A stretch of 64,000 nt of DNA from Bolinopsis microptera (GCF_026151205.1 NC_087079.1:14260445-14324444); one strand, 5' to 3'. Numbered from the stretch's first letter, positions 47,304 through 58,802 are shown. Translations and numbers: made by a program. The notes: a model not told the origin generated them from the sequence alone.

Positions 47304-48250
47304 GCACCAAAAGTAGGGGGTGCACGATAAAAATAAACTTGCTCAGATTTTTAAAATTTTTGTACCACTGTTTTCTAGAGACTGTGAGAATTTTCACAAT
47401 ACCAAATTTGTTATACCTTTTTGGAAAGATCAGTGAGTTTCGCCTAAGTGCCATATTTGATGGTGCGCGGCTTTTGGAGCAAAAATAGCTGTAAAAGTCG
47501 CGAAATTTGACCAAATTCGTCCAAATTTGACCAGTTTTGTCGTATTATTCGGATATATCTCCAGTTGCTTAAATGAGATCATTCTGGCAATTGGCGACGA
47601 CCTTCCAATAGGGCTTTCACAACTGTCCGAAAAATTTGGTGGATATCGGAGTTGATATAGTGATCAAAATGGGGCAAAATACGCTGCTTTTAGCTGTAAC
47701 ATAATGTCTGATGGTTGGATATGCTTTAAACTTTTCGGACACTTTCCTTGTAAGTCTATGAGTAAGCTTACCAATTTTTGTTGCAATTGGAGGTCGGGAA
47801 GGATACTCAATATCTATTTGTTTGAAGAAAATTGTGCTGGCCGAAATTAGCGCTTAAAAACCATCCTACAGTCGGCACGCGCGGCTCACTTTCGATGGCG
47901 CACTACCTACCAAAAGTTGCCTCTAACTGTGAATAATGAAAATTTACCGTGTAGCACGAATACGATAACGTCGAGCTGTATGTAAATGTGGGCCTTGCAA
48001 CTGCAAGAGTGTACCAAGGACGATAATAACTGAAAATGTGAAAGTTGTAGCACTATGCGCTACTGGGCCGTTAACGGGTGATACTCGTAAAATATCTGTT
48101 CCATATATTGGACGAGTCCAACTCGGCGCGCGTCCTGGTAGGTTGTAAACCTACAACTGGGCCGCGCCGCGCATTTTTCTCGCCACCACGTTTGCAGATC
48201 GGCGAAATGCGAAGGATTGACATTGTGAATCAAATGTGAAAGTTAAAGGC
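47304..48250 (-). repeat. Inverted relative of element G
   Basis: Positions 47304-47627 are the reverse complement of about 18879-19202 (shared phrases TGGTGCGCGGCTTTTGGAGC and TTGGCGACGACC). A segment of about 240 bp absent from the first copy follows (47630-47875), then the shared GTGCGCCATCG region and the GC-rich terminus, split by micro-element I. Confidence 0.7.
48071..48156. mobile_element. Micro-element I, copy 2 (86 bp, 8-bp duplication)
   Basis: Same ends as the copy at 40829 (TTAACGGGTGATACTCG to GTAAACCTACAA), five bp shorter in the middle. CTGGGCCG flanks both sides (48063-48070 and 48157-48164). The unfilled GCGTTACTGGGCCGCGCC arrangement is visible in element G at 18644-18661. 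Confidence 0.75.
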
Positions 48251-48593
48251 CAAAAACTAAAAATTTGCGCGAAATAGCACGCGCAGCAAACAAGCGCCGT
48301 GTAGCATTTTTAGCGAAAATTGCTACACGGTAACGTGGATTTATTTTATAATTATTCACATTTTTAGATTGGTTGACTTCGCCACTTCGACGCACCGCGC
48401 AAACTAGCATTCTTGCTTTGCAGAGCAACGATATCGATGGGTTGACAACGTCTGCAATCAAATTTTTAGACTACTTTTGGTACCAAATTTATCGAAATCG
48501 GAGAAAGTTTTGTGCTCGACTGCTCGCGCTTGGCGCTTATTATAGTTATACTTACTGGGCCGCGTTCAGCCTGTCAGTGTCATTCCGCCTAAT

Positions 48594-50679
48594 CTCTAAG
48601 TCTATTCTTTAAGTATATCTTACTATATATCTTACTATATATAAAGCGAGACGATATATATGGTTCCGTGCCATTTTACTGACACCACGGCATCAACTTT
48701 AACGGGACTTTCCTCAAAAACCGTAAAAGATATACAACTGAAACTTTTTTGACTGGGTCAAATGCTTTAATGGCCTTCAAATCAGTATGAAAAAATAAAA
48801 AATTGGCCAAGGAATAAGAATTTTAGTGCCCAAAATTTGGACCCCCAAGTGGTGTCAAAAACGCGAATTAAATAGGTAATAATTATTTTAGTCTCTTGAG
48901 TCTTGACATTACTTTATAGTAAGACGGGTTCCTGCTAGTAATTATAAAGCGAGACGATATATATATATATTTATCTGTGCCATTTTACTGACACCACGGC
49001 ATCAACTTTAACGCGAATTTCTGCAAAAACCGTCAAAGATATACAACTGAATCTTTTTTGACTGGGTCAAATGCTTTAATGGCCTCCAAAGCAGCATGAA
49101 AAAATAAAAAATTGGCCAAGAAATAGGAGTTTTAGAGCCCAAAATTTGGTACCCCAAGTGGTGTCAAAAACGCGAATTAAATAGGTAATAATTGTTTTAG
49201 TCTCTTGAGTCTTGACACCATTTTAGGGTTAGACGGGTTCCTGCTAGTAAGTATAAGGTGCCCATCCTACTCCTAGCGGTTATTTGTGAGACAGCTTTTC
49301 TTTACATCCAGCCAGAGAAGCTGTATCAGGTCATCATATTCATAAAAATGGTATGAGACCGGTAATCACTATTCGGAATCCGTCTATTCATTCTATAGAA
49401 TAGACAGAAAACTTGCTGGATAATTTACGGAAAGATTTTAATATCTGACCTCTGGGGGTTGAATAACCTAATAATAGTTGCAAAACTCTCTCCTCATGTA
49501 GATTGCAAATCTGATTGTCCAGGTAACAACCATTCCAACTGCTTTCTACTTAATAAAAAACAACGTACTATAAAGCATAAGTTTCCTGGTCATCAATCCA
49601 TTTATTTGATAAATGGATTCCACAAATTTCCATAATCTCTAAGTCTATTCTTTAAGTATATCTTACTATATATCTTACTATATATAAAGCGAGACGATAT
49701 ATATGGTTCCGTGCCATTTTACTGACACCACGGCATCAACTTTAACGGGACTTTCCTCAAAAACCGTAAAAGATATACAACTGAAACTTTTTTGACTGGG
49801 TCAAATGCTTTAATGGCCTTCAAATCAGTATGAAAAAATAAAAAATTGGCCAAGGAATAAGAATTTTAGTGCCCAAAATTTGGACCCCCAAGTGGTGTCA
49901 AAAACGCGAATTAAATAGGTAATAATTATTTTAGTCTCTTGAGTCTTGACATTACTTTATAGTAAGACGGGTTCCTGCTAGTAATTATAAAGCGAGACGA
50001 TATATATATATATTTATCTGTGCCATTTTACTGACACCACGGCATCAACTTTAACGCGAATTTCTGCAAAAACCGTCAAAGATATACAACTGAATCTTTT
50101 TTGACTGGGTCAAATGCTTTAATGGCCTCCAAAGCAGCATGAAAAAATAAAAAATTGGCCAAGAAATAGGAGTTTTAGAGCCCAAAATTTGGTACCCCAA
50201 GTGGTGTCAAAAACGCGAATTAAATAGGTAATAATTGTTTTAGTCTCTTGAGTCTTGACACCATTTTAGGGTTAGACGGGTTCCTGCTAGTAAGTATAAG
50301 GTGCCCATCCTACTCCTAGCGGTTATTTGTGAGACAGCTTTTCTTTACATCCAGCCAGAGAAGCTGTATCAGGTCATCATATTCATAAAAATGGTATGAG
50401 ACCGGTAATCACTATTCGGAATCCGTCTATTCATTCTATAGAATAGACAGAAAACTTGCTGGATAATTTACGGAAAGATTTTAATATCTGACCTCTGGGG
50501 GTTGAATAACCTAATAATAGTTGCAAAACTCTCTCCTCATGTAGATTGCAAATCTGATTGTCCAGGTAACAACCATTCCAACTGCTTTCTACTTAATAAA
50601 AAACAACGTACTATAAAGCATAAGTTTCCTGGTCATCAATCCATTTATTTGATAAATGGATTCCACAAATTTCCATAAT
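48594..50679. repeat. Perfect 1043-bp tandem duplication with Helitron-like units
   Basis: Positions 48594-49636 and 49637-50679 appear identical along their whole length. Each copy holds two diverged units of about 300 bp that begin TATATAAAGCGAGACGATAT and end GACGGGTTCCTGCTAGT (first copy: 48630-48938 and 48939-49247). A 5' TC after A, a 3' CTAG before T and no inverted repeats resemble non-autonomous Helitrons. A third location (59750-60082) has the unit in the opposite orientation. The complete lack of differences means very recent origin or an assembly artefact. Confidence 0.8.
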
Positions 50680-51617
50680 CTAATATCCGAGCAAGGTTAA
50701 ATATGTCTCCTGAATTCTTGAATGATGTTCCAAATCTTTTCCTTGATCAAAAAACACGTACCATCGCTCTGACGCAAAGCAAATTTTCGTAGATTCATAA
50801 TTATTAACTGCATTAAGAGGGTTAAGAATTTCACCTACAAAAGAAATCAGGATACGTCGCGTCTACACGATGTTAGTTTATTGTTAGCTGCTGTGTCCAG
50901 CTTTAGAGACATTTCGCCATGGGCCTGTATATTGAGCAACCTGCCTCTGAGTTCTCCCTAATAGCAGAAACACTGTTACTGTTATCAGGGAAAGTAGTTA
51001 TGTCGTGCCATTCAACAGACCGAGTGGCCTCACACTTGAGTGGTCCTATAGGTTTTCCTAGCTTTAAGAGCTTAATTCTAATGCCTTCACGTGCGGCTGT
51101 GTTTCAGCTATCTTCATGCAAATTTTGCTGATATGCCAATGAAATTAACGTTTAAAAAGGTTTATCTTGAGTCCCTAGCGTATCGAGCAGATATAAATGC
51201 CCGTAAGACTAATTGAGCTTCTACTAATAACAGTTATACGATTATTACAGTATTACACATTGCACTCAAATTAACCAAAAACCTGCTATATTTTGACAAA
51301 TCCTGCAAGAATCAACATTTTTGTCCACCTTAAACTTTACTAAAAAAACCTGCCAATTTAAGTTAAATCACGCAACAAATTGATTCGAATTATCTAACCT
51401 CACGTAGGATTTGCTACACGTTGTATACCTCTCGTGCACGCGATCAAAAGGGGTTGCAGCGGGTGTCATGAACGCATGAGATCTGTACTAAATATGCAGC
51501 ATTCGACTTTTTATTTAACGGAAAACCTGCCTTATAAGAACGAACCTGCTGTGGGTTAGTGGGTAGTGGAAAGATAAGGCTGGTTTTGTCATATTTTGTC
51601 ATATTTTTACAAGTTAT
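50680..51617. other. Spacer, nothing recognised
   Basis: No repeat shared with the rest of the window and no credible gene. A 70-codon open frame at 50919-51131 lacks recognisable features. Confidence 0.4.
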
Positions 51618-51900
51618 ATCTTATATTCCTTTAATCATTTAAGATAATGGATAGAGCTGCAAAGCGCCTCGGCTACTCACTGCGTACTGCAGTTTATAAA
51701 TTTGAATTAAAGGGTATGTTTTTGTTGTTGTTGTAGCTGAGCTTAATGTCTGATTGTAGCTTTTTTAGGCTGCTATAAGTATAACCCCCTCTGGGATACT
51801 GCTAATGAACGTGATAGAAAATAAGTTGCGGCGTTATTTTGTAAATAATCCCTGCACAGATTTAACAATCCTACTCCTCATTATCATCGGTTGTTTTCAT
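51618..51900 (+). repeat. Dispersed repeat, copy 1 (copy 2 at 57540-57805)
   Basis: Shares GGATAGAGCTGCA, CGGCTACTCACTGCGTACTG, GTTGTTGTTGTAGCTGAGCT and AAATAATCCCTGCACAG with 57540-57805. Copy 2 lies at the 5' edge of the LINE. Copy 1 ends where a CCCGGGTTCAAATCC stretch begins. Confidence 0.65.
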
Positions 51901-52091
51901 TCCCAAGCAGAAAACCCGGGTTCAAATCCGGTCGGATGCAAGTCGGCCAGTTACCAAGCTGTGATTTGGTACAGCTTCGGCTGGTGATACACAGTCTCTG
52001 GCTCGTAGGACTAACCCCCCTACAGCTAGTTTGTTATGTTTAATTTATGAACATGATAGCCTGAGGTCCCCAGGTAAAGTTATACTAACTA

Positions 52092-52127
52092 GGGGGGGGG
52101 GGGGGGGGGGGGGGGGGAACAAGGGTT
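52092..52127. repeat. Poly-G tract, 36 bp
   Basis: Uninterrupted G run joining CCTGAGGTCCCCAGGTAAA-type repeat sequence on the left to unique sequence on the right. It looks like the tips of A, B and C, but no matching C run or duplication was found. Confidence 0.7.
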
Positions 52128-53223
52128 TTTTGTGAAACTTGATTTTGAGACATAATAGCACAAACTATGGCTGGTGACCGAACTTATGAGGTGGTTTTGG
52201 ACCCCAACCGCCCACCGGTGCGTGACATGCAGCTTGACATACGTTGCATGCCACTTTTCGCGCGCTAAATATTTGGGATACGAAACATGTATCAACATGC
52301 AGCCGCACCCATATTTTGTCCTTGCAATTAGACCCAATTAGGCCAAAACCCCTGAACATACAAATATGAAACATTTGTCATGGAGTTGTAGAGGGAGTTA
52401 TGTGCCTCGCCGGGCTAAAGTAGTGGATGACCTTGCTGTACGGCAAGTTAAACAAGGATCTGAAACTACTAGGTTCCGTACAGACTCAACTCTGCACCCG
52501 TGTCAATATGTTCATTATATGCAAGCCTCTTGATTTATACCCAAAACTCGCCAAAATAATTTGGCGGCCAAATTCCAAAATGTGCATGGAAAAATTAAGA
52601 ATTTTGCCGCCAAATGTTTTTGGAAGCCTAAATCAAAAATTGGCTTCCAAAAAGGGGTGGAATTGCAATTTTTAGTCGATTCCCAAAATTTCATGCAAAT
52701 ATTTTGAAAACTGAATTGAGTTGTTTCAATTTTAATGAAATCAATTTCGCGAATATCACAAACAATTACAAAGATACAGCCGATTTAGGGAGTATTTTTG
52801 CCTTCATAATTAAATTATTATATAATATCCACTTTGACTTATTGTAGCGAGATGCGTTATTGGACCGCACCGCGCACTCAATTATGCGTCTCGCAACCAT
52901 CACACATCAGTGATCAGTAAATCGGCGAAATACGCTACTAGGCCTTGCCGATTGCTGTGGTCATTATCACTAATGGAAAGATCGTGACCACTGTAAGATA
53001 GAGCATTGGAGCCCTGTGGCTGTACTTACCGGTACCCCGGTAAAATTAATTAAAGTCGAGAAAAAAAATTAAATTTTGTTTTCTCTGCATTTGGTAAATC
53101 GTTTTGTTGCTTGTATGAAGCCGATGATCCTTGGTAGTGAGAACTTGTCCACTATGTCTGTCACACTAAGATGAAAGGAGTCAAAGTATCCTCCTCGTTG
53201 GTAAGACCATTTCGGGCACTGAC

Positions 53224-53374
53224 AGGGACAAAAGGAAATCGCGGCATGTACGGAATCGCGATTTTTCCCATTTTTTGCGACAAATTTTATATGTCGTCGA
53301 TCTAATGTTGCTTGTTTGGCTTGTCGTGGTATCGCGATTTTTGGCCAAAATAATCGCGATTTTCTTTTGTCCCT
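53224..53374. mobile_element. 151-bp MITE in the LINE, 10-bp target duplication
   Basis: The tips AGGGACAAAAGGAAATCGCG and (reverse complement) AGGGACAAAAGAAAATCGCG are flanked by GGGCACTGAC (53214-53223 and 53375-53384). Removing it restores the LINE reading GQCPKWSYQRGG. The 10-bp duplication suggests a Mutator-like origin. R and the Mutator-like element contain related GTCAAAAGGAAATCGC sequence. Confidence 0.85.
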
Positions 53375-53901
53375 GGGCACTGACCAATAAAGTGGTTCAT
53401 TGTCTCCTCTTCCATGAGACAGTATGGCCAAGTTTTGGGGACCGTTGTCGGCTTATTAACGTGGTAGTTTAGTTCACAATGTCCAGTAAGGATTTGTGTC
53501 GCTGTTCTTGTGCTCTCTTTGCCAAGTTTCGGGATTGATCTGCAGGCGAACTTATGTCTCCATACTCGTTTGAAGTGAGTGTTGGGCAACATTCTTCATC
53601 TTTCCCTCATTTTCCGATGACTTATACTCTGCAGCGCTCCCTTCCATAATACTTTTGGTATTGGTAGTTGCACTTGGGCGGAATCCAAGTAGTCAGAGCC
53701 ATAGTTTTGGTTCCAGATTCCCGTAGTATTTTTGCCGCTGTGCCTAGTGCCTACGGCAAAGGTCTCGGCCTGGAAGACGGTTCAGTTGGTCCCTAGGTGT
53801 TAGGACTCCTCGCGTATAAGAGGGGTGTCGTTATCCACAATGTACACTCCTGCTCCAACTTGTTCATTCATTTTGGAGCCGTTTGTGTAGCATTGTGTAT
53901 A

Positions 53902-55810
53902 CCTTATCGGACCTTATTTGGACGGACATTACTTGAACGCTGGAGGCCCTAGCGTTCATTTTAATGTCCGTTCAAATAAAGTCCGTTCAATTAATGTCCG
54001 TCCAAGTTAAAGTCCGTTGAAATTTTTTCAAAAATTTTTCCATTTCGAACTTTTTGTCCAGAATATGACAACTTTGAAAACTTTATTGTGCCGTAAGTTA
54101 ACGACGAAAAGGTTCTCCTTGGTCTGCCGGAGGCACAGAAAACTCTACTACTACTACTACTAGTATATGATTTTTTCAAGGGTCACTTGACGGAAAAAAG
54201 TCAACGAAATTATGGCACTCAACAACATAGTTCATGAACTAGTCCCCGCCAACATGACAAACTTGTTCCAGCCTCTAGATATTATGGGTAAATCGTGTTG
54301 CCAAGGACACTGTCCAACGTTGTTATAGTTCATATTACTCAGGGGACGGGGGCGGTAATGAAACAGTGCTAGGAAAGCTCCACGTGATGTTAAGGTTAAC
54401 CTTAAGTTGTCTAAGATAAAACCACTTCACGCCGAATGGCTTGTAAAAGTTAACACTGAAATGCAGGACCGGGGTAGTTTGATAAAAAAAGGTTTCCATA
54501 AAGCTAGAAATCACTGATGTTTTAAGCATGGACTATTTCATGCACGAAAACCCATTTGATGAAGATGATATGTGATATTAGACACACTGAAAGTTTAACG
54601 ATAAGATTGCAGACAGATAACTAGGCGTGTTGAGCTGGCGATGATTATAATTGAGGCAGAGTATTCAATATCGGAACTTTACATCATTGGATTCCAACAC
54701 GCTGCGTGTATAAGTTCTAACTTATACACGCAGCGTTTCTAAATAGAGTTTCTAACTATAACTATAACTATAATCTTATAATACATCTAATCGTGACTAA
54801 GGTGACACAATTTCAATCTGTTGAGGGATCACGATCCAGCTTGACGGTAGTTATTCATTTGCCAAGGTTCATTTACGTGTGCCCTCTTTTGTTTTTCATC
54901 AACTGTTGATAATAAAAATAATTTTTCTCTCCGATGTGATGTCATGAAAACATTTTGACCTCAACCACAATTGTGGGCATCTCAATCTTATTTTATTGTA
55001 CACAGCACATCGCACCTATCTAGCTATCTGTTTCCTCTGCAAATGGGGTATTCGTGTTACGAGGACACTGTCCGACGTTGTTATAGTTCATATTACTCAG
55101 GGGACGGGGGCGGTAATGAAACAGTGCTAGGAAAGCTCCACGTGATGTTAAGGTTAACCTTAACCCATTAGGGACGATAGGGTCGTTTTTATGACCCACC
55201 TTTTCTAGACGAAAAACCAAATTACTAAACGCTATAACGAATCTATAGCATATATACTCAAAATTTATTGGGCTTCATTATATGTAGCCCAATAAATTTT
55301 GAGCATATATGCTATAGATTCGTTATAGCGTTTAGTAATTTGGTTTTTCGTCTAGAAAAGGTGGGTTATAAAAACGACCCTATCGTCCCTAATGGGTTAA
55401 GTTGTCTAAGATAAAACCACTTCACGCCGAATGGCTTGTAAAAGTTAACACTGAAATGCAGGACCGGGGTAGTTTGATAAAAAAAGGTTTCCATAAAGCT
55501 AGAAATCACTGATGTTTTAAGCATGGACTATTTCATGCACGAAAACCCATTTGATGAAGATGATATGTGATATTAGACACTGATCAAGTACACATTTTTA
55601 AACATTTTTACTGCTTAATGACTGCTTTTCTTACTAACTGTATAAAAAATGGATTTAAAAATCATTTGCTGAAATTTAAAAAACGTCAAAAAAACGTCAA
55701 AAAAAAATTCGGATTTTTGATGGTTTTGAATGCCTTCGAGCGTTCACATTAATGTCCGTTCATAATTATGTCCGTTCATGTAATTTCCGTCCAAATAAGG
55801 TCCGATAAGG
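53902..55810. mobile_element. Element F3: 1.9-kb TA-flanked transposon inside the LINE
   Basis: The tips CCTTATCGGACCTTATTTGG and reverse complement are flanked by TA (53900-53901 and 55811-55812). It splits the LINE between its RT and RNase H regions. The interior has a direct duplication: 54305-54586 and 55060-55581. The second copy contains a TTAA-flanked MITE. A perfect 17-bp-stem hairpin lies at 54700-54735 between the two. No transposase. Confidence 0.87.
55164..55396. mobile_element. 233-bp hairpin MITE, piggyBac-like, TTAA target
   Basis: Almost perfect palindrome. The tips CCCATTAGGGACGATAGGG and reverse complement are flanked by TTAA (55160-55163 and 55397-55400). The sister repeat at 54400-54410 shows the same site with a single TTAA. 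CCC tips at TTAA sites fit piggyBac. Confidence 0.9.
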
Positions 55811-57480
55811 TATGGTGTTGGTATCGTTCTCAATTTCCTCATACTCTGAGAGTCGTGGAATTTCTGTGGTAAAACCAATGTCAACATTCAGTGATGTAGT
55901 CTGTTGATCTTGTCCTTCAGAATTGAGTTTGATAGCCTTTAGTAACTGTTTGTTAAGTTTTTTGTGGGTGGTTAAGTTGCTCTTCTTGTTAGCCATCGGC
56001 TCATATATCCAGTGGTTGTTGGATTTGAGTCTGAGAGCTCCTTTTGCTGCTTCCTCTTCTATCACCAGGTCGATGGGGATGATTCCGGTGATGATGTCTA
56101 GAGCTGCTCCAGGAGTTGATGGTAACCCTCCTGTTATGAGAATATTTCCTAGCCGATGTACGCTGCTTAGGATTGTTAAGTTATGTTTTTTGGATACACA
56201 ATTGAGCCAGATTCTCGCAGCGTATGTCAGGGAAGGTCTGACCACAGCTGTATATATCCATTTCATGGTCTTGGGGGTGAACCCCCATGTTGGTCCAATG
56301 GCTCTCCTGCATTGCATGAGTATGCCTTTGGCTTTTTTACACTGACTTTTGATGTGTTCATTCCACGTGAGTTTGCTATCGAGTGTTACTCCTAGAAACT
56401 TAGTTGAATTACGCATGCTTATTTCAGTTCCGTTAACTGTTAGAGGTTCTGAGATTTCCCATTACCTCCAGGTGAACATTACTGTATGTGTTTTAAGAGT
56501 ACTTACCTTCAGCCCGTTATCAGTGCACTGCAGTTCATGATGGCTTCAACTCATTCAAGACTTTTCTGCGTCATCTCTCTGAGATGATCGGCATAAAAGC
56601 CCTGGTTTCCACATTTTGCCGGTCCATCTAACGTGGCTAATAATGCAAGATCGTCCGCGAACCCTTGCAGTTCACATGGGATCTTGTCTCTGGTGTACGA
56701 CAGGAGACTGTCAACTACCAGGTTCCATAAGAATGGAGACAGGATTCCACCTTACGGACATCCTTTTCTTATAAAAATGAATTTCCTGCATCCGTTTAGT
56801 TCCATGTTCGTGGTTCTATTGCGGAGTAGAGACATAGTCCATCTGTTGACTGAAGACGACTCACATTTCCGGTTCAGGGCCTTCTCTATAGACTTGAATG
56901 CTACATTGTCGAAGGCCCCTTCGACATCTAAGAAAGTTCCTAGAGCCACACCGGAGCTTATGATTGTCCGTTCTATTTTGTGTACTATTTTGTGTAGAGC
57001 TGTCTCAGTTGAGGCACCTTGTACAAAACCGTATTGATTTTTATTAAGTTTTGAGTATATCTTAAGGTCTTTCTCCATATGCCATAACACTATTCGTTCC
57101 ATCCACTTGAGTGGTACTGAAGCCAGAGTGATGGTTCTGTAGGATTTAGGGTTATAATATTCAGTTTTCCCTGGTTTTGGTAGGAAAATGCCTGTCAAGT
57201 TGCGCCAGCTATCAGGAACATATCCACTTTGGAAGCTTGCCTTTGCTAGTTTTGTGAAAGCATCGCCTATGAATGGTAGTCCCTTCTGTAGCATTATAGG
57301 GCGTTAAGGGCGTAGACCGTCAGGTCCACTGGCTTTTAGGCCGTCAAATTCTAGTACTGACTTCTCAACTCAACCTCTGGAAAAGATAGTGTTGGATGTC
57401 CATTTGTTGGTTGACTTTGCCGGAATTTCTTCTGCCGTCTGATTGATGTTTTGGTCCTTTAAGTTGGTGCTCAGCTGACC

Positions 57481-58098
57481 TCAGACTCTATTGTGAAACA
57501 ATCCAATGAAACAATAAGTTTTCAATGGAACAATAAGTTATATTTTATAGATACCTTTAATCATTGAAGATAATGCGGATAGAGCTGCACGGCACCTCGG
57601 CTACTCACTGCGTACTGCAGTTTATAAATTTGGATTAAAGGGTAAGGTATGTTTTGTTGTTGTTGTAGCTGAGCTTAGTGTCTGATTGTAGCTTTTGTAG
57701 GCTGCTATAAACCTTCTGGGATACTGCTAAGAAACGGGATAGAAAATAAGTTGCGGTGTTATTTTGTAAATAATCCCTGCACAGTTTTAACGATCCTACT
57801 CCTTATTCACTTAACCGGTTTGATTTATTGAGTGAAAATGAAACTTCGTCTTTGTCTGTGGTCTGCACGTGCAAGTCCTCATCATCGTATCATCGGTTGT
57901 TTTCATTGCGTTGAGTTACATTTCATCGGGTGTATCCTAGGTCGGGATGGAAATTTTTGACGCCTGATTGTTAGAGTCCTGTTTTTTCAATATCAAAACT
58001 GACAAAAGTCCCATTACCTTAGTATTGCTGTTCCACTACTAAAAAAACTGACATTTATTGACAATATATCTACAGTAGCCTAAAGCAAAGAAGCTAAA
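57481..58098 (+). repeat. Dispersed repeat copy 2 and upstream region of the Ly6 gene
   Basis: Positions 57540-57805 match 51618-51899. The remainder to 58098 should contain the promoter of the Ly6-domain gene; no TATA box is evident. Confidence 0.5.
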
Positions 58099-58802
58099 AT
58101 GAATATAGCAATAGCTATAATAGTGGCAATGGTGGCACGAGCTCAATCGCTTAACTGTTACAAATGCCAGGACGCAAATTTGAAATCAGGGGTTGAAAAT
58201 ACCTGTACCAAATACAGCGTTCAACAGGTATAGCCAGCTAGCTGCTAGCGTATGAATTTATTCCATTCAATTCTATTTATAATAGGAGGTCGTTCACATA
58301 TTACGTAATCAGCCGAGGGGAAGGTGGTTTCCAAATGATTACGCTAGTGTAATCTTGATACAATAGCTATGTGTAAAACTGATTACGGAAGGGTGGGGGG
58401 ATGGTCAAAAAAGTGATTACGTTATATGTGAACGACCCCTAGTATGTTACCATCTAAGCATCTAGGGCCAAAATTTAGTTGGGTTTTATTTATTCGAATG
58501 TATATTTATTGATTGATTTATATGTGATAAATTGGTGGTAAATAATAAAATTAAAATTGTCTTTTCTCAGTGTGCGGCCGGGAAAGACGTGTGCGCATCT
58601 CGTGCCACGACATTCTATGAGGGTAGCAAGTTCAGCTATATGAAAAGTTATCAATGTATGACGACGGCAGATGAGTCATCAGAATTGGATGAATGTATGG
58701 GATTCAAATCTGAATTTGAAGATGCTTTGGACGATTTGAAGGCTTATGCCTGTGCAATTGAAAAATGCAACGATGACTTGTGTAACGGACTTATCGTACC
58801 AG
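58099..58802 (+). CDS. Secreted Ly6/uPAR-domain protein, first two exons
   Basis: Exon 1 is 58099-58227 and exon 2 is 58571-58802; both junctions are GT-AG (CAACAG|GTATAG, TTTTCTCAG|TGT). Residues 1-17 are a signal peptide (IAIAIIVAMVARAQS). The mature part has ten cysteines at 20, 23, 36, 44, 51, 72, 85, 104, 109 and 114, opening with LNCYKC and closing with the family signature KCNDDLCN. This is the LU three-finger fold, usually extracellular and often GPI-anchored; it is not evidence of a toxin. Exon 2 ends in phase 1 at CCAG|GTAGG, so at least one more exon should follow, perhaps encoding a GPI tail. I could not find it before the repeats at 59750. Reading through without splicing gives a low-complexity tail to 59017. 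A MITE sits in intron 1. Confidence 0.75.
58283..58442. mobile_element. 160-bp MITE in intron 1 of the Ly6 gene
   Basis: The left end AGGAGGTCGTTCACATATTA pairs with the right end, whose reverse complement is TAGGGGTCGTTCACATATAA; TA is the probable target. Same family as 5195-5346 and 16225-16518. Confidence 0.8.

Larger units (their letters stand above)
53069..57480 (-). mobile_element. Dead non-LTR retrotransposon with RNase H, split by F3 and a MITE
   Basis: Reading on the minus strand from about 57480: ASGPDGLRP, the RT core LPKPGKTEYYNPKSYRTITL, YGFVQGASTETALHK, LDVEGAFDNVAF, then after a stop FADDLALLA (56610-56640 region). FLGVTLDSKLTWNEHI and the thumb follow down to 55813. After F3 (53902-55810) the frame resumes with YTNGSKMNEQVGAGVYIV and FQAETFAV of an RNase H domain, then ILTGHCELNYH, CLMEEETMNHFIGQCP and a C-terminal helix region to 53069. 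An RNase H after the RT fits the I/R1/LOA group. The 5' endonuclease is missing; several stops and frameshifts are present. Confidence 0.85.

Noticed and set aside
51905-51940. GGGTTCAAATCC resembling a tRNA box B
   Set aside because: No box A at the right distance and no cloverleaf; at most a SINE or tRNA fragment.
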